Under the pieces are notes generated by a model that was given only the letters and a program-made list of their open reading frames with translations, searched no databases and was not told the origin of the DNA. DNA of 64,000 nt from JAWKRB01 sp041389885 (lineage in GTDB: Bacteria > Myxococcota_A > Polyangia > Polyangiales > Ga0077539), in the NCBI GenBank assembly GCA_041389885.1, contig JAWKRB010000013.1, forward strand, positions 151,730-215,729, written 5' to 3'. This document shows, piece by piece, positions 36,437 through 45,589 of the stretch. Within the stretch, counting starts at the first letter, position 1, and each line of letters begins with the position of its first letter. A program made the translations under genes and the position numbers.

Positions 36437-37651
36437 ATGAAGAAGCTGATCGGCCTCGCCTCGGGAACGCCCTCGTACGACAACTGGCAGGAGGCCACGC
36501 GCCTCCTCGACGCGATGCCCCCCGAGGAGCAGGCCGAGGCCGTGCTGGCCTTCGAGGCCGCGTCGTCGCACTGGCCCACCGCGCTCGACCCCTGGACCGG
36601 CATGACCCTCGCGCCGGGCCAGGAGCTGCGTCGCTCGCCGCCGCACTGGGTCAAGGAGGTGTACTCCGGCCAGCACGCGCCCAAGCACGCGCTGGTGCGC
36701 ATCCTCGAGAGCCCGCGGCGACCCATGTCTGGGCAGAAGCTCGAGAACCTCCTCGCGCCCGAGGCGCAGGTCACCCGCGCGCGACAGGTCGGCTTCGATC
36801 AAGCCAAGGTGTCAGGCGGCTTTCTCAAGGCCCTCAAGGGCGACGGCGTCTGGCGCCGATGGCGCGCGCTGCGGCTCTGGACCTGCGACCTGAAGGCGCC
36901 CGCGCTCAAGCTCCTCGGCGCGGCGGAGCTCTCGAGCCTCGAGATGCTCAACCTGGAGCAGAACCGCATGGGCGAGGCCGGCCTCGCGGGGCTCGCGAAG
37001 GCGCCGGGGCTCTCCGCCCTCACCGCCGTGCACCTGGGCTCCAACGCCCTCGACGCGTCGGCCCTGCGCGCCCTGGGCGCGATGCCCTGGAGCCGCCAGC
37101 TGACCTGGCTGAACCTCTCGTACAACCCCGTCTACGACGTGGCCCTCGACCACCTCGTTCACGCGGGCCTGCCCTCGCTGCGCACCCTCGACGTGAGCCA
37201 CACCCAGGTGGGCCTGCGCGGCGAGGCGTGGGCGGCGGGGATGCCCGGCCTCGAGTCGCTGCGGCTGAACAACACCGCGGCGACCGACGAAGGCGTGGCG
37301 GCGCTGCTGCCGCGGCTCCCCGCGCTGCACAGCCTCAGCCTCGACGCGACGCAGGTCGGCGACGCGACCGCCCGCGCCATCGCCGAGGGCCCGCAGCGCT
37401 GGAGGGCGCTCTCGCTGCAGTCAACGCAGCTCACGGCCGAGGGGCTCGGGGCGATGCTGCGCGCGCCGTCGCTGGCGGAGGTCGAGCGGCTGGAGCTGGG
37501 CGCGGGATTCGACCTGGCGAACGCGAAGCTGCTGATCGACGGCGCGTGCCCGAGGCTGAAGCACCTCTGGTGGTACGGCCCCGAGATCGGCGCCGGGGTC
37601 GAAGCCGCGGTGCGCGCGAGCCCGCGCCTCGCCGCGACGCTCGCGTACTGA
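36437..37651 (+). CDS. Leucine-rich repeat protein
   Basis: 404 residues from ATG 36437; the 16 upstream codons use a TTG start and look non-coding. The N-terminal 130 residues are an unknown soluble part (NWQEATRLLDAMPPEEQAEAVLAF). From about 145 there are ribonuclease-inhibitor-like leucine-rich repeats: SSLEMLNLEQNRMGEAGLAG, LTAVHLGSNALDASALRAL, LTWLNLSYNPVYDVALDHL, LRTLDVSHTQVG, LESLRLNNTAATDEGVAAL, LHSLSLDATQVGDATARAI. No signal peptide, so probably cytosolic and involved in protein binding. Function unknown. Confidence 0.8.
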   Translation: MKKLIGLASGTPSYDNWQEATRLLDAMPPEEQAEAVLAFEAASSHWPTALDPWTGMTLAPGQELRRSPPHWVKEVYSGQHAPKHALVRILESPRRPMSGQKLENLLAPEAQVTRARQVGFDQAKVSGGFLKALKGDGVWRRWRALRLWTCDLKAPALKLLGAAELSSLEMLNLEQNRMGEAGLAGLAKAPGLSALTAVHLGSNALDASALRALGAMPWSRQLTWLNLSYNPVYDVALDHLVHAGLPSLRTLDVSHTQVGLRGEAWAAGMPGLESLRLNNTAATDEGVAALLPRLPALHSLSLDATQVGDATARAIAEGPQRWRALSLQSTQLTAEGLGAMLRAPSLAEVERLELGAGFDLANAKLLIDGACPRLKHLWWYGPEIGAGVEAAVRASPRLAATLAY

Positions 37652-37723
37652 GCGCGACCTCTGCGAGATGGGGAACTTGAAGGGCTGAGCGTGAACTCAC
37701 GCCGCGCGCCCACACCGACGCTA

Positions 37724-38161
37724 CCGCGCACCCCTTCTCCCGCCTCGCTGCGTTCGACACACAAGTCATGAATTCGCTTGAAAACAAGCGTGATGCGCCT
37801 CTGGTCTGTCCGCGCCGCCGCGCGTCCCTTCGACCCGACGCGGGGCCCCTCCACCCCCGCCCCCTCCTCCATGGGCTTCGCCGATGGAGGAGGGGCTACG
37901 TCCTTCGGGTGGATGCTCCGCGTCGAACTGCCTGGGATGCGTCACATGGCCTGAGACCGCGAGGATGTGTCTGCCATCCCTTGTGTCTCAGCCCTCCTCC
38001 ATCGGCGAAGCCCATGGAGGAGGGGGCGAAGTGGAGGGGCCCCGCGTCGGGTCGAAGGGACGCGCGGCGGCGCGGACAGACCAGAGGCGCATCACGCTTG
38101 TTTTCAAGCGAATTCATGACTTGTGTGTCGAACGCAGCGAGGCGGGAGAAGGGGTGCGCGG
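37724..38161. repeat. Large inverted repeat, arms of about 170 bp around a 97-bp centre
   Basis: Left arm 37724-37894 and right arm 37992-38161 are reverse complements with one unbroken identical stretch of over 130 bp, then a 1-base indel plus two changes (near 37855 and 38030), then a further identical 36 bp. Weaker similarity continues outward to about 37700 and 38180. Each arm contains two smaller hairpins: CGCTTG-AAAA-CAAGCG, and CCCTCCTCCAT...ATGGAGGAGGG around a GGGCTTCGCCG loop. It fills most of the 613-bp gap between the LRR gene and the GIY-YIG gene. Short frames inside it (for example 37884-38252) are explained by the repeat and are not supported as genes. Confidence 0.85.
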
Positions 38162-38264
38162 CAGCGCGGGCTGTGGGTACGTCCATCGCGCTGCGCGATC
38201 GCTTCACCCCTTCGAGCCCTCCCCTCTGAAAGCACACCCCGTGTGGCTGTAGGAGCCGCTCGGG

Positions 38265-39122
38265 TCAGCCCCCTTCGATCTCCTTCAGCGTGCGCCCCTG
38301 CGCGTCCTTCCAGACGATCAGCCCGTTCGCGCCGCCGCCGTGCACGACGCTCCCCGCGGCGCTCGGGCTGGTGAATTCCACGTCGCGCGTGAAGAGCAGC
38401 ACGCCCTTCGACTTCTTGAGCTTTCCCTCTTCGAGCAGACGCGCTCGCAGACGCGGTACGCCAGGGTGACGCTCGGCCGCCGAGGGCCTCTCCTCTTCGA
38501 CCGCCTGCGAGCCCTTGAGCACGACGAAGCCGTTGGCGGTACGCCGTCCCCGCGCGATGTGACCGCGTATCTCGCAGGTCAGAATTGCCTCTGCGGCCGC
38601 GCCGTCGCCCGCACCGTCCACGGGGACCAGCAGCTCACTACCCAGCACCGGCAGAAGCTGCTCGATCTTCTCGAAGAAGACCTCCATGTCGGCCCGGTCT
38701 GACTCAGGGAGCTTCGCGCCGCCGTCATGATCGTTCGAGACCTCGGCTCGCCCCGTGGAGCGCGCCTGCTTGATGAGCGCGCTCTCCAGGAACTTGATGT
38801 GCGCTCGCGTCAGGTTGTCGTCCTTGCTGAAGAACACGACCACCTGATTCCAGAAGTCCTTCTCGCGGTGCTGCTTGAGACGCTTTCCAAGGGCCTCGGC
38901 CTCCCCGACGTACACCGCGGGCTGGCCGCTGTCTGCGTTGGTCCCGAGCAGAAGATAGACGCCAGCCTGTCCGAGCTCTTCGCGGGCGAGCAGCTCCTCG
39001 AGGTCCGTGCGCGGAGCCGCGATCGCCTTGCCGCTCCAATTCGAAATCTCCGCGGTGCGCAGCCTCCGCGGGTCTCCGAACGGGAGAAAGAGCTTGAGCG
39101 TCGCGGAGCTCACCAGGCACAC
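38265..39122 (-). CDS. GIY-YIG nuclease-family protein with DUF4357-like C-terminus
   Basis: About 285 residues if GTG 39122 is the start; GTG 39113 is equally possible and the open frame extends to 39350, where it would overlap the divergent hydrolase gene. The GIY-YIG part reads GVYLLLGTNADSG ... AVYVGEAEALGKRLKQH, then FWNQVVVFFSKDDNLTRAHIKFLESALI with the catalytic-type Glu. The linker AKLPESDRADMEVFFEKIEQL is typical of the group. A DUF4357-like end (GFVVLKGSQAVEEERPS ... GANGLIVWKDAQGRTLKE) follows. Such proteins are often found in accessory regions; nuclease activity is inferred from the fold only. Confidence 0.78.
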   Translation of the reverse strand: MCLVSSATLKLFLPFGDPRRLRTAEISNWSGKAIAAPRTDLEELLAREELGQAGVYLLLGTNADSGQPAVYVGEAEALGKRLKQHREKDFWNQVVVFFSKDDNLTRAHIKFLESALIKQARSTGRAEVSNDHDGGAKLPESDRADMEVFFEKIEQLLPVLGSELLVPVDGAGDGAAAEAILTCEIRGHIARGRRTANGFVVLKGSQAVEEERPSAAERHPGVPRLRARLLEEGKLKKSKGVLLFTRDVEFTSPSAAGSVVHGGGANGLIVWKDAQGRTLKEIEGG

Positions 39123-39255
39123 ACGCGGTGCCCGCGCCTCGGGGTCCGTCCAGTACGTGTCTCCATCGACGGCGATCGTACCCGCCCTCCCCGCGCAGAC
39201 AACGGCGCCGTGCTTTCTCGCGCCGCGCGCAGCCTCCGTGGGATCATGCCGGGCG

Positions 39256-40158
39256 ATGCACGACGAGTTCCCTGAAGGTCCGACGAAGATCCTCGAGCGC
39301 CCCGACGGGGTGAGCATCGCGTACAACGTGCTCGGCGAGGGACCTCGCACGCTGCTCCTCGCGAACGGCCTCGGCGGGAGGCTCTACGCGTGGGAGCCGC
39401 TTATTCGCTCGCTCCCCCCAGGCTACAAGGTCATCACCTGGGACTACCGCGGCCTCTTCGACTCCACGCGCCCCACGCGCCGACGTCACCTCTCGGTGCC
39501 GCACCACGCCGAAGACGCCCTGCGCCTCCTCGACGCCGAGAAGGTCGACAAGGCTGTGTTCTGCGGCTGGTCCATGGGCGTGCAGGTGAGCCTCGAGGCC
39601 GCCGCCCTCGAAGAGGAGCGCGTCGCCGGCCTCGTGCTGCTCAACGGGACCTACGGGCACGTCTTCAGCAGCGGGCTCCAGCCCGTCGTGCGCCTGCCCT
39701 TCGCCGCGGCCTGGATGCACGCGCTCGTCGAGTTCGTCATGGACCACCCCTCCGTGGGGCGCGCCATCGCCGCCGTCGCGCCGCTCGGGATTCACCCCGC
39801 CGCGGCGGTCTTCTGGCTCACCACGCAGATCCCCTTCTCGAACAGCTACCCCCTGCTCAAGCGCTACACCCGCGAGGTGTTCAGCGATCATAACTTCCCG
39901 AATTACCTGCACTTGTTTCAGGAGCTCGACGCGCACTCGGCGCTGCCGCACCTGCGCTACATCGACGCGCCCTCGCTGGTGATCTCCGGGGCCTTCGACT
40001 GGCTCACGCCGTCGTACCAATCGAAGGTGATCGCCTCGCGGCTCAAGGACAGCGAGCTCCTCGACCTCAAGCGCGCGAGCCATTTCGTGCTCCTCGAGCG
40101 GCCCGAGATCGTGAACCCCGCCGTGCAGCGCTTCCTCGAGACCCGCGCGCGGTGGTAG
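39256..40158 (+). CDS. Alpha/beta-fold hydrolase
   Basis: 300 residues from ATG 39256; the open frame upstream is antisense to the GIY-YIG gene. The nucleophile is S106 in the elbow CGWSMGVQ, with D248 (SGAFDWLTP) and H276 (ASHFVLLERP) completing the triad, and an oxyanion region LLANGLGGRL near residue 36-42. Length and order match serine hydrolases such as esterases or haloperoxidase-like proteins. No signal peptide. Substrate unknown. The next gene starts 10 bp later on the same strand. Confidence 0.88.
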   Translation: MHDEFPEGPTKILERPDGVSIAYNVLGEGPRTLLLANGLGGRLYAWEPLIRSLPPGYKVITWDYRGLFDSTRPTRRRHLSVPHHAEDALRLLDAEKVDKAVFCGWSMGVQVSLEAAALEEERVAGLVLLNGTYGHVFSSGLQPVVRLPFAAAWMHALVEFVMDHPSVGRAIAAVAPLGIHPAAAVFWLTTQIPFSNSYPLLKRYTREVFSDHNFPNYLHLFQELDAHSALPHLRYIDAPSLVISGAFDWLTPSYQSKVIASRLKDSELLDLKRASHFVLLERPEIVNPAVQRFLETRARW

Positions 40159-40168
40159 TCACCACGGC

Positions 40169-41938
40169 GTGATGGACGCCCCCACCCTCCGTGAAGAGAA
40201 CGCGCGCGCGCACTTCGACGCGGCGACCTGGTCCCGCGCCGAGGCGTACCTCGAAGGGGCGAAGCTCTACGCCCTGCGCCGCGACGCGCGCACGCTGCGA
40301 GCCCGCGTCGAGGGCTCGGCGCCGACCCCCTACGCCACCACGGTGACCCTCGGCGCCGACGGCGGGATCTCCTTCGCCCGCTGCACCTGCGCCGTGGGCG
40401 CCGACGGGCGCTGCAAGCACGCCGCCGCCCTCGCCCGCTCCTGGGCGCTGCGCCCGGAGGATTTTCTTGCCCTCGAGCCCCTCGACCGCGCGCTGCGCCG
40501 CCGCTCCCGCGAGGAGCTCGAGGCCCTCATCGCCGAGATGCTCAAGCGCGAGCCCGCCCTCGACAGCCTCCTCGCGAGCCCCCTGCCCGGACAGCAGAAC
40601 GCCCCCTCCCCCGCGCTCCCGGTGTACGGGCGGCAGGCCGAGGAGGTCTTTCGCGAACACGGCGCGGGCTACGCCGCGGTGGTCCCCATCGCCGAGGGCC
40701 TGGGGCCGCTGCTCGAGGTGGGCGGCGGCTTCGTCGCCACGGGCGACGTCGAGCGCGCGGCGCAGACCTTCGACGAGGTCGCGCAGGCCGTGCTCGACCG
40801 CCAGGAGGTCTACGGCCCCCACGACCACCGCGGGCTGCTGCGCGAGGTCGTGCGCGGCTGCGTGCGGGGCCTCGGCCGCGCGCTGGCGATCGAAGACGCG
40901 CCCCGCGACGCCCGCCGGCGGTGCCTCCGGGCCCTCGTCGACATCCTCGACGCCGACCGCGAGGGGAGCGCGTCCGACGAGATCCCCGACCTGCTGCTGG
41001 AGCACACGCTCCCCGACGAGCGCGTGGTGCTCGCGAGCTGGCTGCGGGCGCTGGGCGGCGACGACGAGCTCCCCGCCACCGAGTCCTCCGAGACCCCGTG
41101 GGACCAGATTCGCCACGGGCAGCTCCTCTTCGACCTCGTGGTCGACGAGCTCCCCGAAGAGTCGTTCGCGCGGGCCTGCCGGCTGCTCCACCGCGACGCG
41201 CAGCTCTGCGAGCACTGGCTGCTCTTCGGCCGCGTCGACGACGCCCTGAGCGTCGCGCGGAGCGCGGGGGTCACGGAGCTCCCCGCCGTGGCCGACGCCC
41301 TCCGCCGGCACGGGCGCGTCTCCGACGCCGCGCGCCTCGTCGACGCCCGCGCGGCCGAGACCGGCGACGCCGAGTGCCTCGCCTGGCTGCTCCACCACAG
41401 CCCCGAGCGCAGCGACCCCGCCGCGGTGCGCCGGTGGACCGAGGCGCTGCTCTGCGTCGAGCCTGAATTCGAGCGCTTTCTCGCCCTCCGCGCGATGACC
41501 CCCGAGGCCCTCTGGCCCGAGACCCGCGCGCGGGTGCTCGCGGCGCCGGCGGTGCGCGCGATGACCCCCGTGGTGGCGCGCATGCTCCTCGCCGAGTCGA
41601 TGACCGACGAGGCCCTCGCCCTCGTGCACGACGAGCCCACCGTGGCCTCGCACCGCCACGAGGCCCTCTCGGGCGCGCGGCTCCTGGTGGCCGAGGCCGC
41701 GGCGGAGCGCAGGCCCGAGGCCGCGGTGGCGATCTGGCAGAAGCACGTCGACGACCTCATCGCGACGGGGCAGCGCCCGCGCTACCGCGAGGCCGCCGTG
41801 TACACGCAGAAGATCCTGCGCGTGATGCCCCCGGCCGAGGGCATCGCGTGGCTCAAGTCGTTGCGGCAGAGGAACATCCGGCGACGCGCGGTGCGCGAAG
41901 AGCTCGACCGCGCGGGCCTCGGCTCAGCCGCGCAGTGA
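40169..41938 (+). CDS. SWIM zinc-finger protein with helical-repeat C-terminus
   Basis: 589 residues from GTG 40169 (or ATG 40172). The SWIM motif lies near residues 70-90: FARCTCAVGADGRCKHAAAL, a CxC-x(n)-CxH zinc site used in DNA or protein binding. The remaining 480 residues are Ala/Leu/Arg-rich helices in about 30-40-residue units (LLFGRVDDALSVARSAGV, RRHGRVSDAARLVDARAA) that resemble TPR-like repeats. There are no catalytic motifs. Its last 15 bp overlap the end of the convergent Smr gene. Confidence 0.82.
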   Translation: MMDAPTLREENARAHFDAATWSRAEAYLEGAKLYALRRDARTLRARVEGSAPTPYATTVTLGADGGISFARCTCAVGADGRCKHAAALARSWALRPEDFLALEPLDRALRRRSREELEALIAEMLKREPALDSLLASPLPGQQNAPSPALPVYGRQAEEVFREHGAGYAAVVPIAEGLGPLLEVGGGFVATGDVERAAQTFDEVAQAVLDRQEVYGPHDHRGLLREVVRGCVRGLGRALAIEDAPRDARRRCLRALVDILDADREGSASDEIPDLLLEHTLPDERVVLASWLRALGGDDELPATESSETPWDQIRHGQLLFDLVVDELPEESFARACRLLHRDAQLCEHWLLFGRVDDALSVARSAGVTELPAVADALRRHGRVSDAARLVDARAAETGDAECLAWLLHHSPERSDPAAVRRWTEALLCVEPEFERFLALRAMTPEALWPETRARVLAAPAVRAMTPVVARMLLAESMTDEALALVHDEPTVASHRHEALSGARLLVAEAAAERRPEAAVAIWQKHVDDLIATGQRPRYREAAVYTQKILRVMPPAEGIAWLKSLRQRNIRRRAVREELDRAGLGSAAQ

Positions 41939-42622
41939 GACCATCGTCGCGCCGACGCCGCCGAGGTGGTCGGGCGCGCTCGCGAAGGCGTCGAGCTCGT
42001 TGCACGTCGGCGGCTCGCTCAGCGCCTTGACCACCGCGTCGCGGAGCACGGCGTCGCCCGCGGGCGAGCGCTTGCCGCGCCCGTGCACGATGAGCACGCA
42101 GCGCAGCCGCCGCGCCCGTCGCGTGCGCACGAACTCCTGCGCGCGCAGCGCGGCCTCGGCCTCGTTGAGCCCGTGCAGGTCGATCGAGTCGTCGGGGGTG
42201 GCGAAGCGCTGCAGGGCCTCGAGGGCGAAGGAGCGCCCGGGGTGGGCGCAGGTCACCACGCCCTCGGGCGAGACCTCGGGCTGAAGCGCGCGGCCCCCCT
42301 CGGCGTGTGCGCGTCGGGTCTTCAGGTCGAGGGGCGTGCGCCCCTGCCGCGGCGCGCCGGGTTCGCGCGCAGACACGCGCTCGGGGCTCTTGTTCGCGAG
42401 GGGTTGAACCCCGTACATCGCGACCGCGAAGAGCTCGGCGTCGCGGTCGGGGCGCCACACGTCGCTCACCGCCTTGGTCACGGGCGCGGGCTTCGGCGGC
42501 GCGGGCTTCTCGGCGGGCTTGTCGACGGCCTCGCGCTCCATCTCCTTCTTGAGCGCCTTGAGGGCGCCCTTGAAGGGGTTGGAGGTCACGGGGGCGTCGG
42601 GCGCAGGCTTCTTCTTGGACAT
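41924..42622 (-). CDS. Smr-domain protein (possible nicking endonuclease)
   Basis: 232 residues. The N-terminal 115 residues are Lys/Pro/Ala-rich and likely flexible. The Smr domain is at the C-terminus (about 145-230): SIDLHGLNEAEAALRAQEFV and LIVHGRGKRSPAGDAVLRDAV, the two signature parts DLHG and HGxG. Stand-alone Smr proteins act on branched DNA or stalled ribosomes; which applies here is unknown. It is 19 bp downstream of the large Cys-rich lipoprotein gene on the same strand. Confidence 0.88.
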   Translation of the reverse strand: MSKKKPAPDAPVTSNPFKGALKALKKEMEREAVDKPAEKPAPPKPAPVTKAVSDVWRPDRDAELFAVAMYGVQPLANKSPERVSAREPGAPRQGRTPLDLKTRRAHAEGGRALQPEVSPEGVVTCAHPGRSFALEALQRFATPDDSIDLHGLNEAEAALRAQEFVRTRRARRLRCVLIVHGRGKRSPAGDAVLRDAVVKALSEPPTCNELDAFASAPDHLGGVGATMVSLRG

Positions 42623-42641
42623 CGGGGGGGAGCGGTGCGCG

Positions 42642-45542
42642 TCAGAGGTCGAAGACCTGCACGCCCGAGGTGCCCGAGCCGCAGGCGACGTTGCCGTCGC
42701 GGCGACCGCGCACGCCAGTGCGCCGCGCGACCTCGACGCCGTTGCGCACGACCACGAGGGTCCAGGTCGCGTTGGCCACGGTCGACGAGTAGGCCTCGGG
42801 GCAGACGTAGTAGCGGCCGGGGGTGTACATCGCGTCCCAGAAGATGTTCTCGGGGCCGCGGCCGGAGAGGTCGTCGCGGTCGAGGCGACCGCCGCAGGCG
42901 GTGAGGCGGCCGTAGTAGATCTCGGTGCCGCAGGGCGGGCGCACGTGAAGGTCCATGTCGCCGCTGATGTTCCAGGTGAGGGTGAAGCGCAGGGAGCCCT
43001 GACCCACGCACACGCCGCTCACGCAGGCCGCGTTGGTCGCGCAGGCGCGACCGCACGCGCCGCAGTTGTTCCGGTCGGTCTGGAGGTTCACGCAGCGCCC
43101 GCTGCAGAGCGAGTTGCCGCTCGCGCACACGCAGCTCCCGCTGGTGTTGCACACGCCGCCGACGGGTGAGGTGCAGCTCCCGCTGGTGCGCGGCACCGCG
43201 GTGCAGCGCGTGCCCTGCCCCGAGCACACGATGGATCCGGTCTGCGCGCACCCGCCGCTGCCCGCCGAGGTGCAGCTCGCGCCGGTGGCCCGGCACACGC
43301 CGCTGCAGTCGCTCTGCCCGGTCGGGCAGCTCGACCGACACGCCCCGCTCACGCACGACACGCTCGCCCCCGAGGGGCCGCGGCACACGTTGCCGCACGA
43401 CCCGCAGTTCGAGGTGTTGGCCGTGAGCGAGACCTCGCAGCCGTTGGAGGCCTGCCCGTCGCAGTTGCCGTAGCCCGCGTTGCACGCGCCGAGGGCGCAG
43501 GCGCCCGCGGTGCAGAGCGCGCCGGCGTTGGCGAAGCGGCAGGCGTTGCCGCAGCGCCCGCAGTTCGACGGCAGGGTGATGTTGGTCTCGCAGCCGTTGA
43601 CGGGGTTGCCGTCGCAGTCGGCCCAGCCCGCGTTGCAGCGGAGGATGCCGCAGGCGCCGCCCACGCAGCTCGGCGCCGCGTTGGGAGGCGTCGGGCAGCG
43701 ACGGCCGCAGGCGCCGCAGTTGTTCAGGTCGTTGAGCACCGAGACCTCACAGCCGTTGGCGCTGTTCATGTCGCAGTCCTCGAAGCCCGTGGGGCACGAG
43801 CCGATGGCGCAGGTGCCCGCGCGGCAGACCCGGCTGCCGACGGTGGGCGTGGGGCACGAGTTGCCGCAGCTCCCGCAGTTGTTCGGGTCGAAGTTCACCG
43901 GCGTCTCGCAGCCGTCGTCGACGCGGCCGTTGCAGTCGGCGAAGCCGGGGTTGCAGGCGCCGATGCGGCACACGCCCGCGGTGCACATGGGCGTGCCGTT
44001 GGCGACGCCGCAGCGGGAGCCGCAGGCGCCGCAGTGGTCGTTGCTGGTGCGGGTGTCGACCTCGCACCCGTCGGCGGGGTCGCCGTTGCAGTCGGCGAAG
44101 CCGGGGTTGCACATCCCGATGCCGCACGTCCCGTTCATGCACACCGGCGACGCGTTGGGGACCACGCACACGCGCCCGCACGCCCCGCAGTTCGCGGGGT
44201 CGCCGTCGAGCGGCGTCTCGCAGCCGTTGCCGGGCATGTTGTCGCAGTCGCCGTAGCCGTCGTTGCAGCGGCCGATGCCGCAGGTGCCGCCGTTGCACGT
44301 GGGCGTGCCGTTGGCGGGCGTCGGGCAGCGGTTGCCGCACATCCCGCAGTGCGCGGTGCTCGTGCGGGTGTTCGTCTCGCAGCCGTTGGAGGGGTCGCCG
44401 TCGCAGTCGGCCTGGTCCTGCCCGCAGGCGCCGACGGCGCACTGGCCCGCGGTGCAGGCCGCGGTGGCGCCGTTCACGACGCAGCGGTTCATGCAGCGCC
44501 CGCAGTTCTCGGGGCTCGAGTCGAGGTTGACCTCGCAGCCGTCCTCGGGCACGCCGTTGCAGTCGGCGAAGCCCACGTTGCAGGCGAAGCCGCACACGCC
44601 CATCGAGCAGCTCCCCGCCGCGTTGGGGGGCGACGGGCACACCCGACCGCAGCTGCCGCAGTGGTTGATGTCGTTGAGGGTGTCGGTCTCGCAGCCGTTG
44701 GACGGGTCGCGGTCGCAGTCGCGGCGGGTGCCGTCGCACGCGCCCACCTCGCAGCGGCCCATCTCGCAGGTGGCGCTGCCGTTCGCGACGCGGCACACGT
44801 TGCCGCAGGCGCCGCAGCTCGCGACGTTCGACGCCGTGTTGATGCACGCGCCCGAGCAGCACGACTCGCCGGCGCCGCAGCCGCGCCCGCCGGAGCAGCC
44901 GGTCACGCACACGCCGCCGACGCAGAGGCTCCCGCTGCCGCAGTCGCCGTCGACCACGCAGTCGACGCAGCGGCGCGTCGTGGGGTCGCAGCGGCGCATC
45001 GAGGCCCCGCCGTCGGCGCCGGTCGTCGCGCAGGAGCTGTCGTCGCGGCAGCCGCGCACACAGAGGAGCGCGTTGGGGTCGCAGTACTGGTCCGCCGGGC
45101 AGTCGTTGCCGCTCGGGAGGCACTGCACGCAGCGCCCGGAGCTCACGTCGCAGCGGTTGAGCCCCAGCTCGTTCGACGCGCAGCTCTCGTCGCTCGTGCA
45201 GCCGCCCACGCGGTCGCCGGGGATCACCACGTCGGCCCCGGCGCCGTCCGCGGGCGGCGTCGCCGCGTCGGGGGTGAGCGCCGCGTCCATGTCGACCGCC
45301 GGCGCGTCCATCACGGCGGGGACGTCGCCCGCCGCGGCAACATCCACCGCGGCGTCGCCGGCGGGGCTCGGCGCGTCGGAGCTCGCCGCGCCGTCCTTCT
45401 GCCCCGCGGCGCCGTCCGCGCTCGCGGCCCCGTCCGCCCCCGCGTCGCCCCCCGGGGTGAGCACGCCCCCAGAGTTCGTCGCGCAGCCCGCGACCAGGGA
45501 CAGGAGCACCAGCGTCTTCGGGAGGCCGCCAAGCAATCGCAT
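42642..45542 (-). CDS. Large Cys-rich repeat lipoprotein with C-terminal beta-sandwich domain
   Basis: 966 residues from ATG 45542; the very long open frame further upstream is a shadow. Signal peptide with lipobox LVAGC, then an Ala/Asp/Gly-rich linker of about 90 residues. Next is a Cys-rich part (GGCTSDESCASNE ... CVQCLPSGNDCPADQYCD) followed by nine full and one partial copies of a repeat of about 52 residues with the pattern NCGACG..C.....C..G.C..G.C..GFADCNG....GCE. The C-terminal 110 residues (LRFTLTWNISGDMDLHVRPP ... TPGRYYVCPEAY) resemble a YfaP/DUF2135-type beta-sandwich. Likely a disulfide-stabilised rod on the cell surface that displays the C-terminal domain. Function unknown. Confidence 0.85.
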   Translation of the reverse strand: MRLLGGLPKTLVLLSLVAGCATNSGGVLTPGGDAGADGAASADGAAGQKDGAASSDAPSPAGDAAVDVAAAGDVPAVMDAPAVDMDAALTPDAATPPADGAGADVVIPGDRVGGCTSDESCASNELGLNRCDVSSGRCVQCLPSGNDCPADQYCDPNALLCVRGCRDDSSCATTGADGGASMRRCDPTTRRCVDCVVDGDCGSGSLCVGGVCVTGCSGGRGCGAGESCCSGACINTASNVASCGACGNVCRVANGSATCEMGRCEVGACDGTRRDCDRDPSNGCETDTLNDINHCGSCGRVCPSPPNAAGSCSMGVCGFACNVGFADCNGVPEDGCEVNLDSSPENCGRCMNRCVVNGATAACTAGQCAVGACGQDQADCDGDPSNGCETNTRTSTAHCGMCGNRCPTPANGTPTCNGGTCGIGRCNDGYGDCDNMPGNGCETPLDGDPANCGACGRVCVVPNASPVCMNGTCGIGMCNPGFADCNGDPADGCEVDTRTSNDHCGACGSRCGVANGTPMCTAGVCRIGACNPGFADCNGRVDDGCETPVNFDPNNCGSCGNSCPTPTVGSRVCRAGTCAIGSCPTGFEDCDMNSANGCEVSVLNDLNNCGACGRRCPTPPNAAPSCVGGACGILRCNAGWADCDGNPVNGCETNITLPSNCGRCGNACRFANAGALCTAGACALGACNAGYGNCDGQASNGCEVSLTANTSNCGSCGNVCRGPSGASVSCVSGACRSSCPTGQSDCSGVCRATGASCTSAGSGGCAQTGSIVCSGQGTRCTAVPRTSGSCTSPVGGVCNTSGSCVCASGNSLCSGRCVNLQTDRNNCGACGRACATNAACVSGVCVGQGSLRFTLTWNISGDMDLHVRPPCGTEIYYGRLTACGGRLDRDDLSGRGPENIFWDAMYTPGRYYVCPEAYSSTVANATWTLVVVRNGVEVARRTGVRGRRDGNVACGSGTSGVQVFDL

Positions 45543-45589
45543 CCCGCGATGGTACCGAGACACGGGCGCCCGAGGCAATCTGCCCGGCG

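Noticed and set aside
37768..38252. Small proteins inside the large inverted repeat, on both strands
   Set aside because: The same peptide appears from both arms only because the DNA is repeated; there is no ribosome site or domain.
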